A stretch of 64,000 nucleotides of DNA, from contig BEHN01000012.1 of NCBI GenBank assembly GCA_002898535.1, positions 1-64,000 on the forward strand. Direction: 5' to 3'. Below are positions 61,698 through 64,000 of this stretch, piece after piece. Both the position numbers and the translations under genes were made by a program. The notes beneath the pieces were generated by a model that saw only the letters and a program-made list of their open reading frames with translations, was not told the DNA's origin and did not search any database. The stretch is from a bacterium HR11 (GTDB lineage: Bacteria; Acidobacteriota; HRBIN11). Within the stretch, counting starts at the first letter, position 1, and each line of letters starts with the position of its first letter.

Positions 61698-62987
61698 TCA
61701 TTCAGAAGTTCTCGGGGCCGGACCCGAGGGGAGTGTCTCGGTCGGGACGATAAACCGGATGCCCTCCACGGGGTTGATGGCCTCGGCGCCCAGGACATAG
61801 GGGGGCGTCAGGACTTCGGCCGGCTGGCCGTCTGGACGGGTCAGGGTCAACTGAGGTGGCTGCTGGACGACTTGGACGGGACGTCCCAGGGGATCCCGGA
61901 GCCACTGGAAGCTCAGACCGTCGGGGACCATTTCCTGGACCGTCCGGGGCCATGCGCCGTGCATGATGTAGAAGCTCAAGGCCATCGTCTGGGCTAAGTC
62001 CAGGGCGCTCGCGACCCGAAGCTGTCGCAAAATCGGCTGGTCCATCGGGGCGGCCGGATACAGCGGACGGAGCCACGACAGGCCCAGCAGGACCACGACA
62101 GCCCCGAGGACGACGGTCGGCACAAGCCGACCGGCGGCCGCCTCCGGCGACGGGGCCACCGGGGCCTCTTCGACCTCGACGACGGCTTGCTCACTGACCC
62201 GCCGGACCGGCTCGATGAGCGCCCGGTTGGAGAGGTCGAACAGATACTTCAGGACGGTGAACTCGGGTAGGGGCGACTGATCGATGATGTCCTGGACCGT
62301 GTTCCGGCCGTCGACCAGGGCGAAGACCCGAAACTCCTCCGGGGTCATCGTGACGGCCTCGGCCGCCTGGACGGTCGGCTCGGTCCCGCCGCGTCCGAAC
62401 TGAAAATCGATCTCCGTCGGCGCCTCTCGGATTTCGACAGCTTCCTTGGGAATCCGGGGTCGGAAGACCATCTGCATGTCGGGGATGCGCTTTTGGATAA
62501 TCGGCCACTCATCGATGATCTGGACGCCTTCCATCAGGATGTTGTCGGTCGAGAGGACGACATGGAGGCGAGAGTCGACCTGGATGTCGTCCCGGTTCTC
62601 AAAGTGGTAGGTCCCCGACTTCCACCGGAAGGTCCGGAAGATGGTCTGCGTGATCTGGATTTCCAGGGCCTCTTTCAGGGTCTTTTCGTCGATGAACTTC
62701 AAGTCCAGCAGGACCAGGCCCAGTTTCTTGAGGGTCTGCTGTTGGACGCCCAAGGCCCGACGGAGTTGCTCCTGGGTCAGGCGGCCGGTGCGGACCAGCG
62801 TGTACCCCAGTCGGTCCTCCATCCGACGGGGCTCGGCATCGGCGTCGATGATGGCCCCCTCGAAGAAGACGATCCGGACCGTCTCGTGGTCCGAGCGGAC
62901 GGTCAGGATGCCTGTCTTCCGTTGCATGCTGATGAGTTGCAAGATGTCCGGCAGACCGAAGTCCTGAAAACTTCCCTGGAGGGCCAT
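61698..62987 (-). CDS. DUF4388 (PATAN) domain protein with membrane helix
   Basis: 429 aa. The N terminus MALQGSFQDFGLPDILQLISMQRKTGILTV is the DUF4388/PATAN signature, linked to two-component and polarity signalling. A GspE-N-like helical part follows, with RLGYTLVRTGRLTQEQLRRAL and KLGLVLLDLKFIDEKTLKEAL. About 200-275 is a Glu/Pro linker and winged-helix-like segment FALVDGRNTVQDIIDQSPLPEFTVLKYLFDL. A membrane helix lies at about 292-312, and the C-terminal about 110 residues (LAQTMALSFYIMHGAWP) face outward and recall pilin-like or small exported domains. It starts 4 bp after the TPR gene. Confidence 0.8.
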   Translation of the reverse strand: MALQGSFQDFGLPDILQLISMQRKTGILTVRSDHETVRIVFFEGAIIDADAEPRRMEDRLGYTLVRTGRLTQEQLRRALGVQQQTLKKLGLVLLDLKFIDEKTLKEALEIQITQTIFRTFRWKSGTYHFENRDDIQVDSRLHVVLSTDNILMEGVQIIDEWPIIQKRIPDMQMVFRPRIPKEAVEIREAPTEIDFQFGRGGTEPTVQAAEAVTMTPEEFRVFALVDGRNTVQDIIDQSPLPEFTVLKYLFDLSNRALIEPVRRVSEQAVVEVEEAPVAPSPEAAAGRLVPTVVLGAVVVLLGLSWLRPLYPAAPMDQPILRQLRVASALDLAQTMALSFYIMHGAWPRTVQEMVPDGLSFQWLRDPLGRPVQVVQQPPQLTLTRPDGQPAEVLTPPYVLGAEAINPVEGIRFIVPTETLPSGPAPRTSE

Positions 62988-62991
62988 GGGT

Positions 62992-64000
62992 TCACCGATG
63001 GATTAACACCCATATCAGGTTGAGACCGTAAATACCTAACAAGGTTACCCAGCCCGCTAAGATAAAGATCGGCACGAGGGAGGCGTCTATCAACCAGTCG
63101 GGGCGGACCGAGGGGACCAGGAAGAACGTCCAGGCGCCGCTCCATGCGATCAGTCGCAGAAGGCTACTCAGGCGCTCGGTCCGGAGCCACCAGCCGCCGC
63201 CGGGGATCAGCAGGTCGACGACGGTCGTCACGAGGACCTGAACGTGTTCGTGGCGCACGATCTGTTGAAGCTTTGCCTGGCGCCGGTCTGGGGACAGACC
63301 GTCCTTGACGACGAAGAGGTGAAGACACTGACTACAGTACGGGCGGCTCACGTCGACGCCGACGCAGTTCGGACAGTAGGGCGTCCCGCACCGATAACAC
63401 GCCCGCGCTCGATAAGCGGGCCAACGGACCCCCCGCAGGAGGCCCCACAAGCCGCCTAAGATCAGGAGGACCCAAAGACGGCGGTCCCGGACCCACTGGC
63501 GGAGGCCCGTGACGAACCAGGCCGGACTCTGAGACCCGAAGGCCTCCGAGCGGGTCGGTAGGTAATCCAGGGCCATCCCCCGGGCCGGCTGGTGGGCGAG
63601 GTCCGGCCAGGTCTTCAGGGCTTCTTGGACCTTCGCCTCGCCGGCCGCAAATTCCAGCCGGGACTGGAGGGCCCGGCCGTGGTTGTAAAGGACGTAAGCC
63701 CGCAATTTGGAATCCGGGATCGGCTGGTCCTCGGCCGCCCGGTAATACTCGATGGCCTGCGCATAGTTTTCTTGGAAGAAGTAGACGTTGCCCAAGTTGT
63801 TCAGGACGGCCGGGTGATTCGGGAAATACTGGAGGGCCCAGCGGTACGTCGCCTCCGCCTCCCGATAGTAGCCATGCCGGATAAAACCGTGACCGTACAG
63901 CAGAAGGGTCGGCAAGTCCCGGGGCGTCTGCTGGAGGGCATTATACATGGCGTACATCAGGGAGGGGCTCATTCCGTATTCGGAATAGGCCAGGATCCAC
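62992..64000 (-). CDS. TPR-repeat protein with zinc-binding motif and C-terminal membrane helices (partial, 5-prime end outside window)
   Basis: At least 336 aa are inside the window. The frame is open through the edge (residues WILAYSEYG precede an internal Met at 63972), so the gene begins beyond 64000. TPR-like repeats: LYGHGFIRHGYYREAEATYRWALQYFPNH, AVLNNLGNVYFFQENYAQAIEYYRAAE and YVLYNHGRALQSRLEFAAGEAKVQEALK. Then a membrane helix (about 170-190), a zinc motif CYRCGTPYCPNCVGVDVSRPYCSQC, and two or three helices at the end. It lies 4 bp upstream of the DUF4388 gene, so both act in one unit. Function unknown. Confidence 0.75.
   Translation of the reverse strand, partial: WILAYSEYGMSPSLMYAMYNALQQTPRDLPTLLLYGHGFIRHGYYREAEATYRWALQYFPNHPAVLNNLGNVYFFQENYAQAIEYYRAAEDQPIPDSKLRAYVLYNHGRALQSRLEFAAGEAKVQEALKTWPDLAHQPARGMALDYLPTRSEAFGSQSPAWFVTGLRQWVRDRRLWVLLILGGLWGLLRGVRWPAYRARACYRCGTPYCPNCVGVDVSRPYCSQCLHLFVVKDGLSPDRRQAKLQQIVRHEHVQVLVTTVVDLLIPGGGWWLRTERLSSLLRLIAWSGAWTFFLVPSVRPDWLIDASLVPIFILAGWVTLLGIYGLNLIWVLIHR

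Overview
The window is GC-rich bacterial chromosome coding for a Gram-negative-type cell. Evidence for an outer envelope includes a lipoprotein with a lipobox, a predicted outer-membrane barrel, a heptose-7-phosphate kinase, GDP-mannose and dTDP-rhamnose sugar genes, and a lipoprotein of unknown role. A two-domain CxxC protein disulfide oxidoreductase and the short form of adenosylhomocysteinase point, by inference, to a thermophile. The periplasmic coiled-coil protein at 20.7-21.3 kb is of a type I associate with Acidobacteriota. That placement is a weak guess. No phage, CRISPR array, rRNA or intact transposase was seen.

Layout: 0-3.2 kb, a secreted SBBP/SLH repeat protein. 3.2-5.6 kb, a gene-free block of repeats and unrecognised sequence. 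5.6-10.6 kb, a CxxC oxidoreductase, heptose kinase (hldA-like), pyrF and an acyl-CoA synthetase. 10.8-14.2 kb, a DUF4198 protein, then rpoZ-coaBC diverging from a LamG-like exported protein. 14.5-21.3 kb, mixed accessory genes (Uma2, GDPD, MerC, a redoxin-methyltransferase fusion, an SDR, a coiled-coil protein). 21.4-26.2 kb, thiC with a TPP riboswitch, then metK and ahcY (methyl cycle). 26.3-27.8 kb, a split manC. 27.9-33.7 kb, an M28 peptidase, SixA, an MFS transporter, a lipoprotein and a baeRF-like protein. 34.3-41.1 kb, a lipoprotein, a sulfur-carrier protein with trpS, an S8 protease, a barrel protein, argR, a GHMP kinase and tRNA-Asp. 41.3-44.5 kb, sfsA and a sigma factor/NrsF-like pair enclosed by 266-bp inverted repeats. 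44.7-51.3 kb, rarA and mnmA (convergent), aroF with a candidate aromatic leader peptide, an AI-2E transporter, pgsA and a hyperacidic Trp-rich small protein. 52-57.5 kb, ffh, rfbD, rfbB, nuoF and nuoE. 57.7-64 kb, a lipid kinase, YihY, a histidine phosphatase, a toxin-antitoxin pair sitting in a duplicated tlpA end, tlpA, a DUF4388 protein and a TPR protein cut by the window edge.

The most striking property is not a gene. Almost every gap is filled by short-period imperfect arrays (units of about 7-12 bp) from roughly ten unrelated sequence families, often built as two opposed arms able to fold into a long hairpin. They are accompanied by REP-like palindromes, by elements of about 130-300 bp with inverted ends that carry such arrays as interchangeable cargo, and by a 266-bp element in several copies. 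The arrays reach into genes: they encode parts of three export signals and supply the last codons or stop codons of several proteins, and in mnmA they remove the stop altogether. I regard this repeat ecology as the best candidate for an undescribed system. Next come the aroF leader peptide, the Glu/Asp/Trp-tailed small protein and the toxin-antitoxin insertion. All family assignments are from reading the sequence without database searches.
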